Source: Gammaproteobacteria bacterium (GTDB lineage: Bacteria > Pseudomonadota > Gammaproteobacteria > Steroidobacterales > Woeseiaceae). Taken from it: a DNA stretch of 64,000 bases. The notes under the pieces were generated by a model. It made no database searches. It was not told the DNA's origin and saw only the letters and a list, made by a program, of their open reading frames with translations. Both the position numbers and the translations under genes were made by a program. This document shows positions 33,936 to 42,310 of the stretch, piece by piece. The first letter of the stretch is position 1, and each line of letters starts with the position of its first letter. The DNA is taken from the NCBI GenBank assembly GCA_030429005.1, contig JAUIDP010000001.1, forward strand, positions 113,416-177,415, given 5' to 3'.

Positions 33936-35563
33936 ATAAATGCACGCTGACCACTATCCTGCTGGCGATAATGCTGTATGCCGCTAACGCGCAGGCGCAA
34001 AATGCCGGCTCGGTCACTTTTGTCAGCGGCGCCGTTACCGCGGAGCGACAACCCGCCGAACCGCTTGCCCGGGGCGACGACGTGTTTGCCAGCGACGCCG
34101 TCGTGACCGGTCCGTTCTCGCGAGCGCAGCTCGAGATGATTGACGGCGCAAAGATCGCCATTCGGCCGGACAGTCGCATTGTCATCGATGAATACCGCTA
34201 CGCAGCAGCGGCACCTGCCGGTTCCCCGGTTGCAACGTCAGGTGACAGCAGCGTCATCAGCCTCGTCAAGGGTGGCCTGCGTTCGGTCACCGGCGCAATT
34301 GGCAAGGACGATCCGCAAAATGTCGAAGTGCGCACGGCCGTCGGCGTACTCGGCATTCGCGGCACCGATTTCGCGGTCCTGCTCTGCGGCAACTGCAACC
34401 AGGCACCCGGCGTTCCACCGGGTACGACCGTACCGCAGGGCCTGTACATCATGGTCAGCGACGGCATCGTCGTATTTCAGAACGAGGTCGCATCGCTGCA
34501 GGTCACCGCAGGCCAGTTTGCGTTCATTCCGCTGACCAGTCGCGTTCCGACCCGACTCGACGTCGCCCCGCCGGTTTTTGTGGACCCTTCAGATTTTCGC
34601 TTTGATGCCGGTTCTGATTCCGCCTCGCAACCCAGCGGCTTCGACAGCAAGCTCGGTCTTCGACGTGAAGCCGAACCGGTGGCGCCGCCGCCGGGCTCAA
34701 GGACGCCCGGGTCTGACAGTCATGAGGGCCGCAGCCCCGGCGAAGCGCCAGCCCAGCCAATCATCGGAACGGACGAGAACGGCAATCCGATCGACCTGAC
34801 ACCGGGCAGCGCCCAGGATCCCGGCAACCGCTCGATCACATGGTCGACGGGTCCGGCCGGTGCATTCGACGCAACCTTCAGCGGCGTGCTCGACAACTCG
34901 GCGACACAGACCCGGGTCGACACCAATGGCAACCTGACGGCGTTCGACAATGTCTACCCGGCAGGTAACGGCACAGACATCGCCAGCTTCGAAATCGGCA
35001 GCGCGACCAATGTCGATACCGGCATGAATTCGATGACGGTATTGCGCTGGGGCCGCTGGGCAAATGGCAGCGCCAGCGTGACGCTAAGCGATGGCTCCGG
35101 CGTCAACCAGGACCTCGGCAACCAGAGCCTGCACTGGGTCGCCAGCGAGAACCGCATGACAGCGGTGGTGCTGCCGGTCAACGGCATTGCCGACTATTCG
35201 CTGCTCGGCGCCACGTCGCCAACGGACAGCCTGGGCAACAGCGGCGTCCTTGGCGACGCGTCGTTCCAGGCAGACTTCACCAACCAGCGGGTTACCAGCA
35301 CGCTCAACATCAACATTAACGGCTCGAACTGGGCAGCGAACGGTGTCGGCACGCTCGACACGTCGGCCCTGTTCCAGGGCATTTACGACAGTGTATCCAT
35401 CGACGGCATCGGCGGCGGCAGCGGCGATTTCAGTGGTTTCTTTTCGACGCCGGGAACCACATCGGACCCTGTTTTTCCCGGGGGAGCCGGCTTGACCTAC
35501 AGCCTGCAGGATAACAACGGCAGCGTCTCGGTTTCCGGCGCCGCGGCCTTCGGCAATCCGTGA
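33932..35563 (+). CDS. FecR-domain secreted protein
   Basis: 543 aa. Signal peptide (cut near AQA-QNA, residue 22). The FecR domain spans about 28-185, with VTFVSGAVTAERQPAEPL, GDDVFASDAVVTGPFSRAQL, DGAKIAIRPDSRIVIDEY and VRTAVGVLGIRGTDFAV. The remaining 350 residues are Gly/Asn/Ser/Asp-rich and strand-like, with no recognised family. There are two nearby cysteines in LLCGNCNQ. FecR domains usually sense or bind ligands in the periplasm, but here no FecI sigma factor is adjacent; the CHASE2 cyclase is the likely partner. ATG at 33932 overlaps the preceding stop (ATGA); the stop overlaps the next GTG. Confidence 0.8.
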   Translation: MNKCTLTTILLAIMLYAANAQAQNAGSVTFVSGAVTAERQPAEPLARGDDVFASDAVVTGPFSRAQLEMIDGAKIAIRPDSRIVIDEYRYAAAAPAGSPVATSGDSSVISLVKGGLRSVTGAIGKDDPQNVEVRTAVGVLGIRGTDFAVLLCGNCNQAPGVPPGTTVPQGLYIMVSDGIVVFQNEVASLQVTAGQFAFIPLTSRVPTRLDVAPPVFVDPSDFRFDAGSDSASQPSGFDSKLGLRREAEPVAPPPGSRTPGSDSHEGRSPGEAPAQPIIGTDENGNPIDLTPGSAQDPGNRSITWSTGPAGAFDATFSGVLDNSATQTRVDTNGNLTAFDNVYPAGNGTDIASFEIGSATNVDTGMNSMTVLRWGRWANGSASVTLSDGSGVNQDLGNQSLHWVASENRMTAVVLPVNGIADYSLLGATSPTDSLGNSGVLGDASFQADFTNQRVTSTLNININGSNWAANGVGTLDTSALFQGIYDSVSIDGIGGGSGDFSGFFSTPGTTSDPVFPGGAGLTYSLQDNNGSVSVSGAAAFGNP

Positions 35564-37929
35564 AACTGGACCTTGTCATCGTCGGCAGCGGCCCTGCCGG
35601 GCTCAGCGCGGCAGCGCACGCCGCAACGATGGGAATATCCTATGTGTTGCTCGAACGGTCTGCCGAACACGCGAACACGATCCAGCGCTACCAGAAAGGC
35701 AAGCACGTCATGGCAGAACCCGGTGTCGTGCCATTGCGCAGCGATCTGCCATTTTCAGCAGGGACTCGTGAAGCGGTTCTGTCAGCCTGGCTGGAAGGCC
35801 TCGACGGTCTGAATGTCAACATTCGCTATAACGCCGAAGTCGTGTCGATCAGCGGTCAGCGCCCCGAATTCACGTTGCAATTGGCGCATGGCGAACAGTT
35901 GACCAGTGAGGCTGTCGTCCTGGCCATCGGCATGCAGGGCAATCCACGCAAACTCGGGGTTGAAGGTGAAGCGTCGCCATTTGTCGACTACACGCTGGAC
36001 GACCCTGACGAATTCAGCGGCGAGACAATCGTCGTGGTCGGCGCCGGCGATGCCGCTATCGAGAATGCGGTTGCACTGGCACGCAACAACACGGTCATCA
36101 TTGTCAATCGCCGCGACGAATTTGCCCGTGCGAAAGAAGGCAACTTGGCCCTGATAAACCGTGCAATCGAAGACCAGGCGATTACCTGTTTTTACGACAC
36201 GACCGTTGCGTCGATCGAGGACGGCAGCGCCATCGTCCTGAACACCGACACCGGACAAACGCGCATCGAGTGCGACCGCATTATCGCGAGACTCGGCGCC
36301 ATTCCGCCGCGTCGGTTTGTCGAATCCTGCGGTATCGTTTTCCCGGGCGAAGATGCAGCGACCCTGCCGGAACTCAGCGACCAGTACGAATCCAATGTTG
36401 CCGGCATGTATGTCATCGGTGCACTCGGCGGCTACCCGCTGATCAAGCAGGCCATGAACCAGGGTTTCGAAGTCGTCGAATTCCTGAGCGGCAATGACAT
36501 CCAGCCGGCCGATCACGGCATCCTCGAGCAGAAATTCCGCAGCCTGCCATTCGGCCTCGAGGTCAATGAATCCCTGGCCCGGATCCGGGAGCAGGTACCG
36601 CTGTTTGCCGACATCAACGGCCTGGTGCTTCGCGAACTGGTGCTTGCCAGCGAAATACTGACGCCCGCTCCCGGTGACGTGATTTTCCAGAAGAACGACT
36701 ACACGAATACCTTCATGTCGATTGTGCAGGGGGAGGTCGAAGTCGAGGTGGACGACGGCGACGTCATTCGCCTTCGTGAAGGCCAGTTCTTTGGCGAGAT
36801 GAGCCTGTTGTCCGGTCGACGGCGCTCTGCAACGGTACGCGCCGGCGCCGATTGTGTCATCCTGGAGTCGCCGCGGCGTGACATCGTGCGGCTGATGAAT
36901 ACCTACGAGAACGTCCGCAAGGTCATCGACCAGAACTTCATCGTCCGTTCACTGATTGCAGGCCTGGTGCCGGACGCACCGCTGGCCGATGTCGCCGCAG
37001 TCGCTGCAACCGCTGAATTGTTGCACTTCGCCGCGAACGAAGTGCTGTTTAACGAGGGTGACCCGGCGACAGGCCTGCACCTGATCCGCAGTGGCTCGGT
37101 ATCGGTATCGCGCAACATTGGCGGCCGCGAAGTCGTCACGACCTATGTCGCCGCCGGCAATTACGTGGGCGAAATGGGCCTTCTCGGACAGTCGAACCGC
37201 TCTGCGACTGTACGGGCGACAGTCGCGACCGAGTCGATATTCCTCGCTGCGGACGTATTCCAGGAAATGGTTGCATCCCAGTCCGGGCTGCGCGAACGCA
37301 TGCAGGCGAAGGTCAAAGACCGGCTGAGTGAAAACCTGCGCATGGAAGCCGCCCCGGAGGCCGGCGACCTGATATCGTTCCTGATGCAGCAGGGTCTCGG
37401 CGAAGCAACCGACGTGTTGTTGATCGACGAGTCCCTGTGCGTTGGCTGCGACAACTGCGAGAAAGCCTGTGCGGAAACGCACGCCGGTACATCGCGGCTG
37501 GACCGCTCCGCCGGTCCGTCCTACGCCCAGGTGCATGTGCCAACATCCTGCCGGCATTGCGAAGACCCGCACTGCATGAAGGACTGTCCACCGGACGCCA
37601 TCCGCCGGGCACGCAACGGCGAGGTGTACATCCAGGACAGCTGTATCGGCTGCGGCAACTGCGAGCGCAACTGTCCCTACGGCGTCATCCAGATGGCCGG
37701 CGAAAAGGAGAAAGCGCCGGGGCTGCTGACCTGGCTGCTGACCGGCAAGGGACCGGCGCCCGGTGAACGACAACCGCTCGATGCCGCCAGCTCGGCAAAG
37801 AAAGCCGTGAAATGCGACATGTGCAAGGACCTGTCCGGCGGACCGGCCTGCGTGCGCGCCTGTCCGACCGGCGCCGCGTTACGCATGAGCCCGGACGAAT
37901 TCGTACACCTGACCAAGCGCGCGAGCTGA
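35560..37929 (+). CDS. FAD oxidoreductase - two cNMP-binding domains - four-cluster ferredoxin fusion
   Basis: 789 aa, four parts. Residues 1-310 are a thioredoxin-reductase/YpdA-like flavoprotein with FAD loop VGSGPAGLSAA and a second dinucleotide loop VVVGAGDAAIENAVAL. Two cyclic-nucleotide-binding domains follow (about 345-465 and 470-595); both keep the phosphate-binding cassette Glu and Arg (FGEMSLLSGRRRSATV; GEMGLLGQSNRSATV). The last part is a DmsB/NrfC-type ferredoxin with cysteine sets 627/630/633/637, 664/667/672/676, 695/698/701/705 and 752/755/764/768, enough for four [4Fe-4S] clusters. No signal peptide: cytoplasmic. The GTG start overlaps the FecR stop. Likely a cAMP-gated electron entry or exit module docking on the diheme b protein that follows. 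Confidence 0.85.
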   Translation: MKLDLVIVGSGPAGLSAAAHAATMGISYVLLERSAEHANTIQRYQKGKHVMAEPGVVPLRSDLPFSAGTREAVLSAWLEGLDGLNVNIRYNAEVVSISGQRPEFTLQLAHGEQLTSEAVVLAIGMQGNPRKLGVEGEASPFVDYTLDDPDEFSGETIVVVGAGDAAIENAVALARNNTVIIVNRRDEFARAKEGNLALINRAIEDQAITCFYDTTVASIEDGSAIVLNTDTGQTRIECDRIIARLGAIPPRRFVESCGIVFPGEDAATLPELSDQYESNVAGMYVIGALGGYPLIKQAMNQGFEVVEFLSGNDIQPADHGILEQKFRSLPFGLEVNESLARIREQVPLFADINGLVLRELVLASEILTPAPGDVIFQKNDYTNTFMSIVQGEVEVEVDDGDVIRLREGQFFGEMSLLSGRRRSATVRAGADCVILESPRRDIVRLMNTYENVRKVIDQNFIVRSLIAGLVPDAPLADVAAVAATAELLHFAANEVLFNEGDPATGLHLIRSGSVSVSRNIGGREVVTTYVAAGNYVGEMGLLGQSNRSATVRATVATESIFLAADVFQEMVASQSGLRERMQAKVKDRLSENLRMEAAPEAGDLISFLMQQGLGEATDVLLIDESLCVGCDNCEKACAETHAGTSRLDRSAGPSYAQVHVPTSCRHCEDPHCMKDCPPDAIRRARNGEVYIQDSCIGCGNCERNCPYGVIQMAGEKEKAPGLLTWLLTGKGPAPGERQPLDAASSAKKAVKCDMCKDLSGGPACVRACPTGAALRMSPDEFVHLTKRAS

Positions 37930-37930
37930 C

Positions 37931-38809
37931 ATGCACCAGTCAATTCTCGCTTTTCGACACCGGCGCTATCTGTGGATTGCGTTGTTGCTCTCAGCCGCAG
38001 CGATCGCGGCGTTCGTTTTCGACGATCCACAGGAACCCGCCAACGGCGGCACACTGCTCGGCTATATCCTCGGCACCGTAGGAGCGCTGCTGATTCTGCT
38101 GTTAGCCTGGTTCGGCGTCCGCAAACGGCGCTACCAGTCACGGGCAGGCACGGTCCAGGGATGGCTTTCCGCGCATATCTACCTGGGACTGGCGCTGCCG
38201 CTGATCGTACTGTTGCATGCCGGCTTCCAGCTCGGTTTCAACGTCCACTCGCTGGCATTCGTGTTGTTGGTGCTGGTTGTCCTGAGCGGGTTCTATGGTG
38301 TCTACGTCTACCTTCGCTATCCCGATCGCATCAGCTCGAACCGCGGCAGCTCATCCCGCCCGGAGCTGCTTCTGCAACTGGAGGAGATCGATGCCAGGAG
38401 CAGCCGGATTGCTGCCAAACTACCCGCCGAATTTTCAGCACTCGTACAAAGCGGAATTGCACGTACGCAACTCGGCACGACATTGTGGGCGCGCCTTCGT
38501 AACCAGGATAATTCCACCATCGCGTTGCCGAACGAGGACCGCGGCACCGCGGTTTCTAATGCCGGCCAGGAAGCCGCCCTCGACTGGCTCGCGGATGCGC
38601 AATCACGCGCCACCGATGCCGACCTGGCCAGTCGCATCGGTGAGCTGTCGGCACTGACACGCAACAAGCGCAAACTCCTTCGCCAGGTCCGCGAAGACCT
38701 GCGCCTGCAGGCCACCATGGAATTGTGGCTGTACCTGCATGTGCCGTTATCGATCGGCCTGCTGGTGGCTCTTGTCATCCACATCGTGACCGTGTTCGTC
38801 TACTGGTGA
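37931..38809 (+). CDS. Diheme b-type membrane protein
   Basis: 292 aa with five predicted helices (about 13-30, 42-61, 79-101, 107-130, 263-291) and a soluble loop of about 130 residues between the fourth and fifth. Helix 3 has His82 and His96, helix 5 has His270 and His284. Each pair is 14 positions apart, the spacing that holds two stacked haem b groups in bc-type cytochrome b, so a bis-His diheme is predicted. It is not a recognisable NrfD or NarI. It starts one base after the ferredoxin fusion gene and would pass electrons between that protein or quinone and the periplasmic cytochromes. Confidence 0.65.
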   Translation: MHQSILAFRHRRYLWIALLLSAAAIAAFVFDDPQEPANGGTLLGYILGTVGALLILLLAWFGVRKRRYQSRAGTVQGWLSAHIYLGLALPLIVLLHAGFQLGFNVHSLAFVLLVLVVLSGFYGVYVYLRYPDRISSNRGSSSRPELLLQLEEIDARSSRIAAKLPAEFSALVQSGIARTQLGTTLWARLRNQDNSTIALPNEDRGTAVSNAGQEAALDWLADAQSRATDADLASRIGELSALTRNKRKLLRQVREDLRLQATMELWLYLHVPLSIGLLVALVIHIVTVFVYW

Positions 38810-38813
38810 CGCG

Positions 38814-40337
38814 ATGCAGATCCTGATTCGCTTTATCACGAAGAACGCTGCCGGCGGAGTCGAACACAATGACCGGCTGGTCGAGTCGTCGTCCATCACG
38901 ATTGGTCGGGCAACCGACCAGACGCTGCACCTGCGGGACAAGCGCGTCCGCCTGCAACACGCGAAAATCGAACTGCAAAACGGCCAGGCAAGAATCACGA
39001 CATCCGCACCGTCGAGTGTTGCTATCAATGGGCGATCGCAAACCGAGGCGCTACTACAGGTCGACGATGTCGTCGAGATTGGCTCGAACAAGCTGCGGGT
39101 CATCGATCCCGAAGGCGCTGCCGATTTTGCGCTTACCTTTGAACTCAGTGACACCGCCAGCGGCGAACACCTCGTCGGTGACTGGAGCGAGTCGACCAGC
39201 GGCATCGGTGGCTGGAGCAAGCGTCGGTTGTCGTGGACAGTGGCGCTGCTGGTACTCGTCGGCGCCGCCATTCTGCCGTCGCTGAAACTGATCAGCCCGT
39301 CCGTTCTGCAGGCCGGTCCTATCCACAGCGCGCACGCACCGACAGCGGGCGAGTGCAGCGCTTGCCACGTCAGGGCGTTCGAGCGGGTGCCGGACAGTGC
39401 CTGCGTCGAATGCCATACGGTCAGTCGCCATGTCGTCGCAAGCGAACAGGCCGTGCTTGGCACGACCCGCTGTGCAAGCTGCCACCTCGAACACAATGAG
39501 CCGCAACAACTCGTCAACCAGCACCAGGGTCTTTGCACGGATTGCCATACGGATGCGACCGACTTCCTGACCGCACACCCGGAGTTCGAGCCGCTGCAGT
39601 CGATGCAAAACGAATCGTCAAACCTGCGCTTCGATCACGCGGTGCACCTGGACACCGCCGGCATCGTCACGCCGGACGGCCGGCGCGTGCTGGAATGCGC
39701 GGAGTGCCACATCGAGGACCCGGGCGGCGCCCGCATGCAGCCAATTTCGATGGTCGATCACTGCAGCGGCTGCCACACACTGGCCTTCGACCCGGATGAC
39801 CCGTCACGGGTCGTGCCACACGGTGACCCGGAGGCCGTCGTGCAATCGCTGGTCGAATACTACAGTGCCCGGTTGCTGGGCGCCGATCCGGAAGCTACCG
39901 GTCAAAGAGTGCGGCGGCCGGGACAATCGCTGTCACGGGAAGATCGCGACCGCGTTGCCGCGGAAGCACGAGTTCAGGCCCTGGCGGTCGCGGGCGACCT
40001 TTTCGAGCGGCGAGCCTGTGCAACCTGCCATGAAGTATCACGCGATGCCGCGAACGAATCCGTGCCCTGGCTGGTTGCTCCTGTCGTACTGACCGATGTG
40101 TTCCTGCCACAGGCAAATTTCACCCATGCCGCGCACCGCACCGAGATCAGCAGTTGCGACAACTGCCACGAAGCCAGCGTTTCGACCTCGGCAACCGACC
40201 TGTTGATACCGGACCTCGACAGCTGCCGTGAGTGCCATGGCAGCGGCATTGCACGACTCAACGCCGCTCACCAGACACCGAGCACCTGCGTGATGTGCCA
40301 CGGCTTCCATTTCGACGGCACGGGGTCCTGGCCGTGA
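38814..40337 (+). CDS. FHA domain - transmembrane helix - decaheme cytochrome c fusion
   Basis: 507 aa. Residues about 5-100 are a forkhead-associated fold with TIGRATDQTLHLRDKRVRLQ and VAINGRS. The conserved Ser of the usual S-x-x-H motif is Arg, so phosphothreonine binding may be changed. One helix (about 138-157, SWTVALLVLVGAAILPSL) crosses the inner membrane. The periplasmic part (181-507) has ten CxxCH haem sites: CSACH, CVECH, CASCH, CTDCH, CAECH, CSGCH, CATCH, CDNCH, CRECH, CVMCH. No signal peptide is cut, which fits a cytoplasmic FHA. It starts 4 bp after the cytochrome b gene; its TGA overlaps the next GTG. A phospho- or conformation-controlled electron conduit is inferred. Confidence 0.85.
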   Translation: MQILIRFITKNAAGGVEHNDRLVESSSITIGRATDQTLHLRDKRVRLQHAKIELQNGQARITTSAPSSVAINGRSQTEALLQVDDVVEIGSNKLRVIDPEGAADFALTFELSDTASGEHLVGDWSESTSGIGGWSKRRLSWTVALLVLVGAAILPSLKLISPSVLQAGPIHSAHAPTAGECSACHVRAFERVPDSACVECHTVSRHVVASEQAVLGTTRCASCHLEHNEPQQLVNQHQGLCTDCHTDATDFLTAHPEFEPLQSMQNESSNLRFDHAVHLDTAGIVTPDGRRVLECAECHIEDPGGARMQPISMVDHCSGCHTLAFDPDDPSRVVPHGDPEAVVQSLVEYYSARLLGADPEATGQRVRRPGQSLSREDRDRVAAEARVQALAVAGDLFERRACATCHEVSRDAANESVPWLVAPVVLTDVFLPQANFTHAAHRTEISSCDNCHEASVSTSATDLLIPDLDSCRECHGSGIARLNAAHQTPSTCVMCHGFHFDGTGSWP

Positions 40338-42310
40338 TCGCCAGGGCGATCGCCGGCTTCCTGGCTTTACTCTTGCTTGCAGCATGCGGCGGAGGCTCGA
40401 GGTCGCCGGTCGCCGGCGTTGATCCCGCAACGCCGGACCCGGGTTGCACCGGATCCTGCGCCGATGTCGCAACCAGCCTCACCGTCGCCGATGTCGAACA
40501 GGTCATCGCCCGCGCCGTCGCCGAAGCCCAGGCACGCAATGTCAGTGCGACGATTGCCGTTGTCGATCGTGTCGGCAACGTCCTGGGTGTATTCCGCATG
40601 GCCGGCGCTTCCCAGTCCGTTACGATCCGGTCGCCGGGCAATCCGGTCGACGGTGGCCTGGAGGGCGTCAATATCGTGCCCGACAGCCTGGCCGCGATTG
40701 CCAAGGCGCTGACGGCTGCCTACCTGTCGACCGAGGGCAACGCATTCACGACCCGTACGGCCAGCCAGATCGTGCAGGAGCATTTCAATCCGCAGGACAA
40801 CCATCAGCCGGCCGGGCCGTTGTTCGGCGTGCAGTTCAGCCAGTTACCCTGCTCGGATATCCTGTCGCGATTCTCAGGCGGCACCGCGGCCACCGGACCG
40901 CACCGCTCGCCGCTCGGGCTGGCCGCCGACCCTGGTGGCATGCCGCTGTACAAGGCGGGCACCCCGGTCGGTGGCGTTGGCATTGTCAGCGACGGCCTGT
41001 ACTCCTTTGATGCCGATATTTCTGATAATGACCTCGACAACGACGAAACAATCGCGCTGGCCGCGAGCAACGGTCTCGCGGCGCCTGCTGAACGACGCGC
41101 CAATCGCATCTCGGTGGATGGCCGCCTGCTGCGTTTCAGTGACGCGACCGACAATGACCTGCAAAGCGACCCGGACGCAGCGCCGCCTTTCGCCAGTATC
41201 GACAATATCGCCGGCACACTGCTGGCGGTCCCCGGCTACACGACGGCGACGGTCCGCTCCGGACTGCCGTTCGGCCACGCCGCATCGGGCGTTCGGCCGG
41301 ACACGCTGGACTTTCCCGGGCTCGACGCCTGGGTGCTCGTCGACTCGGCCGATGTCGAGCGCTTTCGGCCGATGGCCGGCACCGACGGCGCAGCGGCGCT
41401 GACGGCCGCCGAAGTCCAGGCAATCCTCGCCGAAGCCTTGCAACTGGCGAACGAGTCACGCGCCCAGATCCGTCGGCCCGCCGGCCAGCCGGCACGTGTC
41501 AGCATCGCTGTCGTTGATTCGAACGGCGTCGTACTCGGCATCGTGCGCGGACGGGATGCGCCCGTGTTCGGCATTGATGTCTCCCTGCAAAAAGCGCGTA
41601 CTGCCGCATTCTTCTCGTCAGCGTCGGCGGCGGCGGCATTGAACGGCGCCCCGGCCGCAACCTATCTCGACGGCGGACTCGCGATACTGCGCAAGGAAAC
41701 GATCGGCCAGTATGTCGCCGCGGCGCAGACCTTCCTCGGCATCCCGACCGCGCTGACAGACGGTGCCGTTGCATTTTCTGACCGCGCCGGCGGCAACCTG
41801 TCCCGCCCTTACTTCCCCGATGGCATTACCGGCAACCCGCCCGGTCCGTTCAGCAAGCCGGCCGGTGAGTGGAGCCCGTTCTCGACCGGGCTACAGCTCG
41901 ACCTCGTCTACAATGCACTGGTGCAACATGTCGGCTTCGTATTGGCCGCTGCGCCGGACGTGCCGCAAAACTGCACCGGCATTGACGGCTTTGACAACGC
42001 GTTCGCGGTCGGTGGCGTCATCCCGCAACTGGCCAACGGCACCCAGATATTTCCGGGCAGCGTGCCGATCTACCGCGGCCCGGACCTCGTCGGGGCGATT
42101 GGTGTTTCCGGGGACGGTGTCGACCAGGACGACATGATTGCCTTTCTCGGTGTGCACCGCGCCGGCGACGCACTTGGCGGATTCGGCAATGCGCCCAAAC
42201 AGGTGCGTGCCGATACCCTGACGCCGCAGGGCATACGCCTGCGCTACGTCAATTGCCCGATCACCCCGTTCATCGAAAAAGACGATCAGAATGTTTGCGA
42301 AGGAAAATAA
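40334..42310 (+). CDS. Lipoprotein with two HbpS/GlcG-like domains
   Basis: 658 aa from a GTG start overlapping the previous stop (GTGA). Lipobox LAAC (Cys18), then a Gly/Ser/Pro-rich linker. Two copies of a GlcG/HbpS-type domain are marked by TIAVVDRVGNVLGVFRM (about 73-89) and SIAVVDSNGVVLGIVRG (about 389-405), each preceded by a VEQVIARAVAEAQARN-like helix. Each is followed by insertions containing PLYKAGTPVGGVGIVSDGL or VPIYRGPDLVGAIGVSGDGV. HbpS in Streptomyces binds haem, and related domains are common near redox operons. Here a haem-binding or haem-protein-protecting role on the outer membrane is inferred, not shown. A longer reading from 40232 lies within the cytochrome gene. Confidence 0.72.
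   Translation: MIARAIAGFLALLLLAACGGGSRSPVAGVDPATPDPGCTGSCADVATSLTVADVEQVIARAVAEAQARNVSATIAVVDRVGNVLGVFRMAGASQSVTIRSPGNPVDGGLEGVNIVPDSLAAIAKALTAAYLSTEGNAFTTRTASQIVQEHFNPQDNHQPAGPLFGVQFSQLPCSDILSRFSGGTAATGPHRSPLGLAADPGGMPLYKAGTPVGGVGIVSDGLYSFDADISDNDLDNDETIALAASNGLAAPAERRANRISVDGRLLRFSDATDNDLQSDPDAAPPFASIDNIAGTLLAVPGYTTATVRSGLPFGHAASGVRPDTLDFPGLDAWVLVDSADVERFRPMAGTDGAAALTAAEVQAILAEALQLANESRAQIRRPAGQPARVSIAVVDSNGVVLGIVRGRDAPVFGIDVSLQKARTAAFFSSASAAAALNGAPAATYLDGGLAILRKETIGQYVAAAQTFLGIPTALTDGAVAFSDRAGGNLSRPYFPDGITGNPPGPFSKPAGEWSPFSTGLQLDLVYNALVQHVGFVLAAAPDVPQNCTGIDGFDNAFAVGGVIPQLANGTQIFPGSVPIYRGPDLVGAIGVSGDGVDQDDMIAFLGVHRAGDALGGFGNAPKQVRADTLTPQGIRLRYVNCPITPFIEKDDQNVCEGK

Noticed and set aside
33932..35563. 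FecR as part of a FecI-FecR-TonB receptor iron-signalling set
   Set aside because: No sigma factor gene adjoins it and the TonB receptor is about 12 kb away on the other strand; the FecR here is exported by a signal peptide and coupled to the cyclase operon.
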